Source: Prochlorococcus sp. MIT 1341
GTDB lineage: Bacteria > Cyanobacteriota > Cyanobacteriia > PCC-6307 > Cyanobiaceae
NCBI RefSeq assembly: GCF_034092415.1
Contig: NZ_CP139304.1
Location: forward strand, 558,001-622,000
Length of the DNA stretch: 64,000 bases
Direction of reading: 5' to 3'
A program made the translations under genes and the position numbers. Positions 7,968-14,832 of this stretch are shown in pieces; position 1 is the first letter of the stretch, and each line of letters opens with the position of its first letter. The notes beneath the pieces are model-generated. The model was not told the DNA's origin. It saw only the letters and a program-made list of their open reading frames with translations, and made no database searches.

Positions 7968-8200
7968 TCCCTAATCACTCTTAAAACCGTTAAATACTGA
8001 CGTTTTGCAGACGTGAGAATACCAATCCATTCTCATTATTTGAAATTCAGCGCCTAGGAAAATCCCGAGCCTTCGGATGACCCACGATGAAAGATCTAGG
8101 AAGGACCCAGACATTAAAAAGGGACCTGAGTTGGCCCCCTTGAAAGTCGACTGTCAATCTCTTGAAGACTAGCTACTTAGGACGCATTGGTTATCTCACT

Positions 8201-8524
8201 TCATTCGACAGATGCTGCAACAGAAACTCCTGGCCACATAGAGGCAAATTCTGCATCTGATACAACAGCTTTGACCTCAAACTGGATGCCGTACTCCTTG
8301 ATCCAAGGTCCAAGATGAGCCCAGACTTTGCCGATATCAGTAGCTATTGCTATTGCAACACCGCTGCCGCTGATGGGTTCGCAAACTCGATACTTCAGCT
8401 CAAAGCCATCGAACTTGTCTCCAGGAGCACCAGAGTTGATGTAGTCGGCGAAGCATGGAGAAGAAGACCATGCACCTTCAACTGTTGGAAACTCCCACGC
8501 GATTAGATGGTGCTGCATTATCAA
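8201..8524 (-). CDS. DUF3303-like protein (107 aa)
   Basis: HHLIAWEFPTVEGAW at the start, then FELKYRVCEPISGSGVAIAIATDIGKVWAHLGPWIKEYGIQFEVKAVVSDAEFASMWPG. This matches the small alpha/beta proteins of DUF3303, common in marine cyanobacteria. Function unknown; no active-site residues can be named. Met3 is an alternative start. Confidence 0.65.
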   Translation of the reverse strand: MIMQHHLIAWEFPTVEGAWSSSPCFADYINSGAPGDKFDGFELKYRVCEPISGSGVAIAIATDIGKVWAHLGPWIKEYGIQFEVKAVVSDAEFASMWPGVSVAASVE

Positions 8525-8591
8525 TTCAGGTTGCTCTTAGCTTGATAGCAATACTTTCTCTCTTTGAATACGCATCTTGAAAACTAAATAT

Positions 8592-9524
8592 CTAACCGAC
8601 TTTTGGAGCAGCGTTTCTTTTACAAAAAACATTAGCTTTGCTAGCACGACCTACTTTCAATCTTCTGATTCTTCCATCATCCCAAATCCAATAAACAGGC
8701 TCAGCTGCTTTTGCATTACGCAAATCAGCCCTATCTCGCAAACTGACAGGAATAAATTCCTTACTTGGATCAAAATTCTTATCTCTTACTGCTTGGTTCA
8801 ATACCATGCTGCCCTCTGTTCCTGAAACAGATTGGTGATAAGTCCCAATAGGTATTTGAAGAGCACCCATTTTTGGATTGAGGTAAATCACGTGATGAGG
8901 CTCATCCCATGCAGGGTTGAGGAGAGTAAAAGTGCGACTTCCTTCTAAAACTAAGTTGTGATCAATCTGATGGTAATGAACGTAATACTGCTCAAATTCA
9001 TTGTCGTTAGGAGGAGAAATTGCAGCTCCGTGATGAATTACCACATCAGCTCCATTAGAGCCGTTGACTCCTGCATCAAAGAACGTGACTTGAGGAGTTT
9101 CACGAAAGACATTAGTAGCGACAAAATTCAGAGAAGTCTTTTTTTTCTTTTTTGATTGATTCCACTTGACTTTGATTTTTATTGAGTCATTTAAATTTCT
9201 CAAAACAGGACAGTCCTTCGTGGCCTTTTGAAGGACCTTTAATTGATCAGCTCCTAAATTAGTTGGCATATCAATTTGAAGTAATAAAGATCTAATCTTG
9301 CGAGGACCTTGAGTTGTCATCTTCTTATCAATTGCAATTGTTATTTCATCTAATTTCCAACCTTTTTCTTTGGCAGTGATTCCCATCACTGTAAGGAAAC
9401 AAGTCCCTACAGCTGTAGCTAATAAATCAGTAGGAGCAAAATTCTCTCCTTTACCTGCATGGTCAATAGGTGCATCGGTCCTAAGAGTTTCTCCAGACTG
9501 CACATGCTTAGCTTCTGAATGCAA
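8592..9524 (-). CDS. OsmC-family domain fused to a cupin-like domain (310 aa)
   Basis: Residues 1-125 are OsmC/YhfA-like: EAKHVQSGETLRTDAPIDHAGKGENFAPTDLLATAVGTCFLTVMGI carries the first reactive cysteine and TKDCPVLRNL the second, the pair that reduces organic hydroperoxides. A lysine linker (NQSKKKKK) leads to about 170 residues with YYVHYHQIDHNLVLEGSRTFTLLNPAW and GALQIPIGTYHQSVSGTEGS, a beta-rich cupin-like pattern with several histidines. The only usable start is TTG at 9524. The frame stays open upstream to a stop at 9570 and encodes RYLGD, a segment usually inside OsmC proteins, so the 5' end may be truncated or use a rare start. Confidence 0.75.
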   Translation of the reverse strand: MHSEAKHVQSGETLRTDAPIDHAGKGENFAPTDLLATAVGTCFLTVMGITAKEKGWKLDEITIAIDKKMTTQGPRKIRSLLLQIDMPTNLGADQLKVLQKATKDCPVLRNLNDSIKIKVKWNQSKKKKKTSLNFVATNVFRETPQVTFFDAGVNGSNGADVVIHHGAAISPPNDNEFEQYYVHYHQIDHNLVLEGSRTFTLLNPAWDEPHHVIYLNPKMGALQIPIGTYHQSVSGTEGSMVLNQAVRDKNFDPSKEFIPVSLRDRADLRNAKAAEPVYWIWDDGRIRRLKVGRASKANVFCKRNAAPKVG

Positions 9525-9553
9525 ATCTCCTAGATATCGACAAATAATCCTGT

Positions 9554-9718
9554 CTACACTTCGTAGAGCTTACAAGAGGATTTTGTGGGATGAAGTTTGC
9601 ATTCCTCTTCCCAAAATTTAAGTTGCTTTTCATCCGGCAAATTGTAAGAGAAATCATGGATGCGATCAAGATCTCTCAGTACATTTTCTATTACAGTAAA
9701 AGGAGTTCTTAATTTCAT
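9554..9718 (-). CDS. Small protein with CP12-like C-terminal tail (54 aa)
   Basis: Start fixed by AGGAG five bases before the ATG at 9718 (MKLRTPF). The C-terminus FWEEECKLHPTKSSCKLYEV has the C-x8-C-K-x-Y-E pattern of the CP12 tail (consensus C-x8-C-R-x-Y-D/E), which in CP12 forms a disulfide-closed hairpin that inserts into GAPDH. The N-terminal half is short and charged and lacks the CP12 helix pair. The paralogue is at 10383-10595. The link to Calvin-cycle control is inference. Confidence 0.6.
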   Translation of the reverse strand: MKLRTPFTVIENVLRDLDRIHDFSYNLPDEKQLKFWEEECKLHPTKSSCKLYEV

Positions 9719-9926
9719 AATTCTCCTGTTCGGCTGATTCATTTATAACACATTTGCGTGAATTAAATATAGGGTTCTTACGAAAGTATTTATGCTTTAC
9801 GGTTCTCACTCACTAAAGTGTTATTAACCGAATCAGGTGATATTTACCGTATAGATTTCTTCGGTTTACATCATTAGTTCTTGCTGAAACTTGGTGCAGA
9901 ATAATGGTGTTCCCGCATAAAACATC

Positions 9927-10220
9927 ATGTACACATCCTTATTCGATGCAGTTTTTGCTGACTCATTCTTTTCTCCAATGAGGACTGTTTATGTGGTCTC
10001 TGACAGCCAACTAGAGGAGATCAAGCTTAAGCAACGGCAGGAGGAACTCGACAATCTTGAAGCTTCCCGCAAGAGACTGGAAAAGACCTATCAATCTCGC
10101 ATCAAAATCATTGATGAGCGAGAGCATGAGCTTCAAGAAGAACTCAAAGCGTTAGCCCCAGGAGAAAAAACCCCTGAACTCTCTACTGAAGAGACTGAAA
10201 AGTGTGATGTTAAGGATTAA
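9927..10220 (+). CDS. Coiled-coil hypothetical protein (97 aa)
   Basis: N-terminal MYTSLFDAVFADSFFSPMRTVYVVSD followed by a long charged helix, residues about 30-75 (LEEIKLKQRQEELDNLEASRKRLEKTYQSRIKIIDEREHELQEEL), strongly coiled-coil in character, and an acidic tail. Not recognised; length and composition suggest a small structural or adaptor protein. Confidence 0.6.
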   Translation: MYTSLFDAVFADSFFSPMRTVYVVSDSQLEEIKLKQRQEELDNLEASRKRLEKTYQSRIKIIDEREHELQEELKALAPGEKTPELSTEETEKCDVKD

Positions 10221-10265
10221 GCCGTTCGGCTAGCTGAGTGATGGGGATCACTAATGACGTCTAGA

Positions 10266-10288
10266 GAGCCCTAAGAGGGTCCCTTTTT
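10266..10288 (+). terminator. Possible weak terminator after the coiled-coil gene
   Basis: GCCCT-AAG-AGGGT hairpin (one G-U pair) followed by CCCTTTTT, about 45 bases past the stop at 10220. The stem is short. Confidence 0.35.
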
Positions 10289-10382
10289 CTTGCAATTTCA
10301 GATTTACAAATTTCAAAAAGCAGAAAAAGTCGACTGAGGAAGAATAGAAATGATTAAGGCTTTGATCTCGAAGGAAGAAAAC

Positions 10383-10595
10383 TCAATCGTCATAAACCTT
10401 GCAATGAGAATTGGTTGGATGCTCTTCGCATTCTTCATCCCAAAAATCTAAATTTGGCTCTTGGTTATTTACCTCTAATTCGAGACCACATTCCTTAATA
10501 GGCACATCAACATCATCGATCGTACAAACGATGTTATCTAGTGGTTTGTTCTTCATTGCATCCCCAAGGATGTCGAATGTTGTAGTTAGTTTCAT
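10383..10595 (-). CDS. Small protein with CP12-like C-terminal tail (70 aa)
   Basis: Start at 10595 (MKLTTTF) is fixed by an AGGAGG sequence seven bases upstream and by the four-base overlap with the preceding gene. It shares MKL-x-T-x-F at the start and FW-x-EEC-x2-HPT-x-S-x-CK-x-Y at the end with the protein at 9554-9718. The tail FWDEECEEHPTNSHCKVYDD is very close to the CP12 C-terminus (C-x8-C-[RK]-V-Y-D-D). Residues 20-50 add two further cysteines (VCTIDDVDVPIKECGLE). Possible partner: GAPDH or another tail-binding enzyme, unproven. Confidence 0.65.
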   Translation of the reverse strand: MKLTTTFDILGDAMKNKPLDNIVCTIDDVDVPIKECGLELEVNNQEPNLDFWDEECEEHPTNSHCKVYDD

Positions 10596-10732
10596 TGGAA
10601 ACCTCCTTTGCATGCAACTGCAAATTCATGCCAGAACTCCCGGGCACCTAGAAAAGCCAAGCATCCAAGAGAAACACCAACAGCTATTGGGAGAATAGAT
10701 TCAATTAAGTTGAGTCCTTCTTGATAGTTCAT
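10592..10732 (-). CDS. Single-helix membrane microprotein (46 aa)
   Basis: Start at the ATG at 10732 (MNYQEGLNLI) is set by AGGAGG six bases upstream; the longer open frame to 10822 has no such site. One membrane helix (ILPIAVGVSLGCLAFLGA, residues about 13-30), then FWHEFAVACKGGFQ. Its stop TGA overlaps the next ATG (ATGA), so it is translationally coupled to the CP12-tail protein at 10383-10595. Confidence 0.6.
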   Translation of the reverse strand: MNYQEGLNLIESILPIAVGVSLGCLAFLGAREFWHEFAVACKGGFQ

Positions 10733-10904
10733 TACAGACCTCCTGAGGAAGTTTTGCGAGGGGCTTGCGACCAAAGCCCCCCTAAAGCCAGTCAGAGCAT
10801 TAACCTTGTATTTATTGCCCATCTAGGCTCTACTTAATTTTTAATTGTTAATAGCAACAATGTCTATGGTGCTATTACTAAAGTACTTACACTCAATAAT
10901 CTAT

Positions 10905-11297
10905 TCATGGAAGCCAAGAACTTGCAGGCAGTGGCATAGAAGATATGCCTTCTTGATCTTTAAGAGAGGGATCCTTTAAATCACAAGCCAAATCACATTC
11001 GGTCAATTCTGGGTTAGCGAGTCGATCGAGAATTCTTGTCATGTCCACTGCGGAAAGTTCACCTTCACTGCTCCACTTCAATGTGGTTTTCCTTTGAGGA
11101 GAAACCTTATTAGAAACTTCCGTAATCAAACTATTTTTATCTTCCAAATCATCCAAGTATGCCTTAGCAGAATGTAAGTCACTTGAATACACACAGCGGC
11201 CTCTTGAGCATGATCGAAAGATCCGACCAGTATCACCTCTAAAACAAGTAATTGACCCGCCTTTAGGGCTAATCAATAAGGGATTTGTCGTAATCAT
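10905..11297 (-). CDS. GEL-motif protein with cysteine-rich N-terminus (130 aa)
   Basis: Residues about 69-107 read RKTTLKWSSEGELSAVDMTRILDRLANPELTECDLACDLK, nearly identical to the whole of the small protein at 37431-37625 and related to 63377-63568. The N-terminal 60 residues are extra and include RSCSRGRCVYSSD. The start ATG overlaps the stop of the upstream microprotein (ATGA), so translation is coupled. No known family is recognised; the shared block is a conserved small-protein domain of unknown function. Confidence 0.65.
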   Translation of the reverse strand: MITTNPLLISPKGGSITCFRGDTGRIFRSCSRGRCVYSSDLHSAKAYLDDLEDKNSLITEVSNKVSPQRKTTLKWSSEGELSAVDMTRILDRLANPELTECDLACDLKDPSLKDQEGISSMPLPASSWLP

Positions 11298-11455
11298 TTT
11301 TTTGCCTCCTCTTTAAGATGAACCTCTATACATTGAGTGACACATTGGATACCATCATCACCTAAAGAGCAGGCAGTAATGCATTCAAAATAGTCATCAA
11401 TGGCATCGTGTTCGATGTTAATATCTTGCATCTCATAAGGTATTCTTGTAAGCAT
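11294..11455 (-). CDS. Twin CX3C microprotein (53 aa)
   Basis: A short frame with an excellent ribosome binding site (AAGGAGGTG, seven bases before the ATG). Translation ends in a four-base overlap with the next gene. Residues 25-42 read CITACSLGDDGIQCVTQC, a twin CX3C arrangement (C25, C29, C38, C42) as in helical-hairpin disulfide or metal-binding proteins. The rest is acidic (MQDINIEHDAIDDYFE). It is the first gene of a two-gene unit with the GEL-motif protein. Function unknown. Confidence 0.7.
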   Translation of the reverse strand: MLTRIPYEMQDINIEHDAIDDYFECITACSLGDDGIQCVTQCIEVHLKEEAKK

Positions 11456-11631
11456 GACTTGCACCTCCTTAAGATTGAAGCAGAACCTATCATAAAAAAT
11501 TGTATTTTAGAAATTTAGTAACAAAATATGCAGTGATTAGGTAATCCTTACCAGCAAATATGACTTAATAAAGTTTTAAGATTTAACCTTATCTGGGCTA
11601 TTAAATATAGTCTGAAGTGTCGTATACAAAT

Positions 11632-11672
11632 AACAAAAACCGACCTTCCTTTTGAAGCAAAGAGGTCGGTTT
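11632..11672 (-). terminator. Terminator hairpin, 10-bp perfect stem
   Basis: AAACCGACCT at 11637-11646 pairs perfectly with AGGTCGGTTT at 11663-11672. On the minus strand the stem is followed by TTTTTG and further T residues, so it ends a leftward transcript such as that of the IF2_N-like gene at 11964-12134. Confidence 0.6.
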
Positions 11673-11825
11673 AATGTGCATATTTTTAGAAGTTTCTTGC
11701 TCTTGATCGCCTGGGGCCAAGTTTCTAGGTGTAAGGCTGATAAAACTCAATTAAGGGCACCTAAAACGATGCATAAGAGTGTCATTAATGCTTAGGAAAG
11801 CATCTACGACCAGCCCACTTATAAA

Positions 11826-11960
11826 ATGAGAATGTTGGAGCAGGGACCAGAAGTCAATTCGCTTCTATTTGATACTCAGGCGGAGTGTCGATCATTTATC
11901 CCTCCGTGTGTCAGTGAAATAATTATGTATCAACCGTTACAAAACTGCAATCCGCCTTAA
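11826..11960 (+). CDS. Possible 44-residue protein
   Basis: ATG to stop with reasonable composition (LFDTQAECRSFIPPCVSEIIMYQ) and three cysteines. No clear ribosome binding site and no family recognised. It ends 3 bases before the convergent IF2_N-like gene. It could be chance. Confidence 0.25.
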   Translation: MRMLEQGPEVNSLLFDTQAECRSFIPPCVSEIIMYQPLQNCNPP

Positions 11961-11963
11961 TGC

Positions 11964-12134
11964 CTATTTCTTCTCCAGTTCCTCTTGGTAGTAGGCCGTG
12001 AGTTTTTTGATGTGCTCAGGGCTAAGGCAACTAATCCTTGAAGTTGCTGGTATTTCTAGAAGCGTGCAAACAGCCAGCAAGTCATCAGTACCAACTTTGA
12101 GCTGCTCAGCTAGCTCTAAAACTCTGATCGTCAT
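11964..12134 (-). CDS. Stand-alone IF2_N-like small protein (56 aa)
   Basis: MTIRVLELAEQLKVGTDDLLAVCTLLEIP has the shape of the IF2_N domain found at the start of translation initiation factor IF-2 (RVxELAxELxxxxxxLLxxxxxLGI). About 25 more residues end in a charged helix (SPEHIKKLTAYYQEELEKK). In IF-2 this module is an N-terminal appendage. Here it is free-standing, and it is too short to be a fragment of a real infB gene with its GTPase domain. Role unknown; RNA or ribosome binding is a guess from the fold. Confidence 0.55.
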   Translation of the reverse strand: MTIRVLELAEQLKVGTDDLLAVCTLLEIPATSRISCLSPEHIKKLTAYYQEELEKK

Positions 12135-12459
12135 GCGGCTAAATGGCTGAGCAACTTATAACGAGGCATATTTCTAAGTAGTCCTGCGTTTTTTGGCAGT
12201 ATTCCTTTTCGCATAGAGGTCAGCTGTCCCATCTGGAATGAACCTGGCGTAGCTCATGAGGTGAGTATCCAAGGTGTGACACATCACATCAGCAATTTGC
12301 TTAGCAGCTCTAAAGGTTCCATCTCACAACCACCCTTTTGAGAAGAACCTGTTAAACGATTTCTGTTCAGAGAAAACCATGGAAGACTAGAAGCTTTCGT
12401 AGCGCAAGCTGCTCGAATGGAAAATACCGAGAAGAGATTTGACTAATCACAACTTAGAA
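12135..12459. other. Gap before the rhomboid gene
   Basis: No convincing gene. One minus-strand frame reads VMCHTLDTHLMSYARFIPDGTADLYAKRN without a good start or upstream extension and may be a decayed gene. Confidence 0.4.
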
Positions 12460-13014
12460 ATGAACAGTGCTAGTAAATCATTGCGATTCTTAGTTCCTTT
12501 GTTCTTGATTGGAATCGCTTGGGTTCAGGAGCTAATTGATCAGGTCTGGCTTGGTGGGAATTGGAACCTTCTAATGGGAGGTGGGTATCCATGGTGGGGA
12601 CTGTTTACTGCTCCTTTCAGTCACAGCGGATTTAGTCATTTGCTCTCAAACACACTTTTGTTTCTCCCTTTGAGTTGGTTAGTTCTTTCAAAAGGACTAC
12701 GTGATTACATCTCCGTGTGGGCGTGTGTTTTATTTGTCGAAATATTCCAAGTGTTCTTTTGGGCTACTCCAGCACATGGGATGTCAGGAGTGGTGTTCGG
12801 CCTCCTTGGATACTTGTTGATTATTGGTTTTTTAGAAAAACATTTTCTTGCAATTGTCCTCACCGTGATTTGTTTTGGAATGTATGGCCACTTCCTTCCA
12901 TCTTTGCTGCCATGGAATGTGCCCCAAGGTATTAGCTGGATAGGACATTTCAGTGGATTTATAGGTGGACTATTAGGGGCTCTGGGTATTTATAGAGAAC
13001 CTGAAAAGGTTTAG
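12460..13014 (+). CDS. Rhomboid-family intramembrane serine protease (184 aa)
   Basis: About six hydrophobic helices. The loop FSHSGFSHLLSNTLLF matches the rhomboid H-x3-N motif, GMSGVVFG holds the catalytic serine (residue 109 from this start) and WIGHFSGFIGGLLG the catalytic histidine (residue 163). The Ser-His dyad is therefore intact. Rhomboids cleave membrane-spanning substrates within the bilayer; the target is not known. A TTG seven codons upstream (12439) is an alternative start. The stop overlaps the convergent gene at 13011 by four bases. Confidence 0.85.
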   Translation: MNSASKSLRFLVPLFLIGIAWVQELIDQVWLGGNWNLLMGGGYPWWGLFTAPFSHSGFSHLLSNTLLFLPLSWLVLSKGLRDYISVWACVLFVEIFQVFFWATPAHGMSGVVFGLLGYLLIIGFLEKHFLAIVLTVICFGMYGHFLPSLLPWNVPQGISWIGHFSGFIGGLLGALGIYREPEKV

Positions 13015-13229
13015 TTCGCATCAGGATTGTTTCTTTTGAGCTTTCTCGCTTTGCTATGGCAACTATCAGGCGACAAACGGTTTCTTATCGCTTCCATGAA
13101 GTCGTAAATAAATTCGTCAGGGCATTCAAGCTCCTCTTGTAATTCGTTGAGTTCATCAATGAAGAACTCAGAAACACGAGAAATAGGCCCAGTATTTTGT
13201 TCCTTTGTTGGCTTCCACTGCTCACTCAT
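13011..13229 (-). CDS. Hypothetical acidic protein (72 aa)
   Basis: Not recognised. Mostly helical and acidic (VSEFFIDELNELQEELECPDEFIYDFMEAIRNRL) with a basic end (KARKLKRNNPDAN). Its ATG overlaps the stop of the membrane protein upstream (ATGA at 13226-13229), so the two are translationally coupled. Confidence 0.6.
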   Translation of the reverse strand: MSEQWKPTKEQNTGPISRVSEFFIDELNELQEELECPDEFIYDFMEAIRNRLSPDSCHSKARKLKRNNPDAN

Positions 13230-13420
13230 TTGGATGGTTTCTTTAGACCGAACATTTCTGCCATCTTGCCAGTTAAAGCAAAGTATCCAATAGCCCCAAC
13301 AAACAATCCAAAAGCAATCATATTGGGAACAATCCCTCCAATAATCTGTGCCTCCCCAAAACCTAGGAAGGTAATCACAACAAATACTCTCGCCCAGTTA
13401 TCAGCAAAAATCATTGTCAT
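13226..13420 (-). CDS. Small two-helix membrane protein (64 aa)
   Basis: Two hydrophobic helices (VFVVITFLGFGEAQIIGGI and MIAFGLFVGAIGYFALTG) and a basic tail (KMAEMFGLKKPSK). No family recognised. First gene of a coupled pair with the acidic 72-residue protein, which may bind its cytoplasmic tail. Confidence 0.6.
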   Translation of the reverse strand: MTMIFADNWARVFVVITFLGFGEAQIIGGIVPNMIAFGLFVGAIGYFALTGKMAEMFGLKKPSK

Positions 13421-13462
13421 CTGACTTCTAGAAGATTTTAAACGGATACCTAAAGTCCACCG

Positions 13463-13510
13463 AGTGTCTTGGGAGCACTAGGTCGCAGGTTCGAATCCTG
13501 TCGCCCCGAC
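13463..13510 (+). tRNA. 3' fragment of tRNA-Pro(UGG)
   Basis: Contains an anticodon arm (AGTGT stem, loop CTTGGGA with TGG at the anticodon position, GCACT), a perfect T arm (GCAGGTTCGAATCCTGT) and the acceptor 3' strand GCCCCGA. The 5' acceptor strand and D arm are missing upstream, so it is not a working gene. Such 3' tRNA pieces are left when an integrative element with a tRNA attachment site inserts. It is a probable att site or its remnant. Confidence 0.75.
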
Positions 13511-13588
13511 TGGTTTCTCACGAGTTGCATAACCTAGCGGAGGACGAAAAGAGGACAATTTCGTCTAGCGTTTTCTATTGACTTTCTT

Positions 13589-13840
13589 CTAGGAAGTCAG
13601 TGATATCTTCGGTTTTGCCACTGCGTCCTCATCTTTCGGTAGCTGTAACCAACCACTAGTCCACTTGGTGTGAGTCTTCAATTCGTCCCAAGAAACTTTG
13701 ATTCGAAGTTCTTTTTTATTGACTGGAAATAGCTCTACCCATCGCTCAGATCCTTTTCCTCCGAACTGTTTCACCTCGAAGTGGCGATAGCCTTCTCGCT
13801 TGCTTGCAGATGTCCATGCTTGATTAGGAGGCCATCTCAT
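13589..13840 (-). CDS. TIGR02450-like small tryptophan-rich protein (83 aa)
   Basis: Pattern AWTSASKREGYRHFEVKQFGG, ERWVELFPVNKKELRIKVSWDELKTHTKWTSGWLQLP fits the Trp-rich cyanobacterial and gammaproteobacterial family (W-T-S...G-x-R-H-F...V-x-W-x-x-L...W-x-x-G-W). Length is typical. Function unknown. Confidence 0.75.
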   Translation of the reverse strand: MRWPPNQAWTSASKREGYRHFEVKQFGGKGSERWVELFPVNKKELRIKVSWDELKTHTKWTSGWLQLPKDEDAVAKPKISLTS

Positions 13841-14367
13841 TTGCCGGAAATTTTTTGGAATTGTTGGAACTTTCTGAATTGAGCGATCATTGGGATTGCC
13901 TCCCCATAGAGTATTTTAAAAATTGGAGATTCACTTTTTCTTTATCGTCATAAGGCTTGAAATTAAGAATCGATATATAGGCTTTCCTGGGATATGGGCT
14001 GGATACAAGCAGAACTCGTAATTATCAAGAAAGAACTATCTCATTGATCGCACAGCACTTGGATTTAGCTCCGTATGTAAACTTTGGCCTCTAATGACAA
14101 AATTTCATAGAATCATAATACTGAACACAATTTTTTCAATTTTACTTTTTGAGCTGACAACTGCATTTTTTTTTAGAGGTGAAATCCTATGAATTTTCCC
14201 AGAGTATCTAAAGACTACTGACACACCCTTTGGTGCATGGTCCTTTTTTATTCAAGGTTTACCTGAGAGTTCTAATTGATTGGTGCTGGATCAGGAAACT
14301 TAAAGACAAAGTAATTAACTTTGGTGTGTAAACTTGCCATCAAAAGGTAGGATAAGAGGTAAAATTA
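13841..14367. other. Gene-poor gap beside the tRNA fragment
   Basis: No supported gene. One 32-codon plus-strand frame (MTKFHRIIILNTIFSILLFELTT) looks like a signal peptide but ends at once. No tRNA or repeat seen. Confidence 0.5.
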
Positions 14368-14697
14368 ATGAAATGGGGGTTTAAAAGAAAAATGAGTCTT
14401 TATCGAATCAGTTTTTTGGTGATTATATTTTCATGTTGTTCATGTTCCAATTTTCTGACACCAGATCAGAAAACCTCAAGAAATCATGAAGATTCTCAGG
14501 AGTTAAAATTTTTATCTGAGATTAACCAAATTAAAAAAGATTTTGATACAGGTACTACCCAGAAGGCCTGTAGTTTATACGAGAAACTTATAAAGAACCC
14601 ATATTTCTATGGTCAAATTTCCAGTGAAATGAAAGAATCTTTGCAAGGGTTTGAAAACAAATGTGGTAAAAAGGTTTTTTTGATCACGACACCCTAA
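14368..14697 (+). CDS. Putative lipoprotein (109 aa)
   Basis: Basic start (MKWGFKRKMSLYR), hydrophobic core (ISFLVIIF) and a cysteine-rich lipobox region (SCCSCSNF) at residues about 22-27, then a soluble helical domain with two further cysteines (KACSLYEK, ENKCGKK). Probably membrane-anchored on the periplasmic side. Met9 (14392) is an alternative start. No family recognised. Confidence 0.6.
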   Translation: MKWGFKRKMSLYRISFLVIIFSCCSCSNFLTPDQKTSRNHEDSQELKFLSEINQIKKDFDTGTTQKACSLYEKLIKNPYFYGQISSEMKESLQGFENKCGKKVFLITTP

Positions 14698-14832
14698 TTT
14701 ATATGTGACATATTTGCAAACAGTTTATTTAGATTAGTAAAGTAATAGATAGATAAGAATATGGGCAAAAACTAAATAAAAGAAAATTAGGTATAAAGAT
14801 TAATTAGGGTAATGTTATAGTAAATAAAAAGT

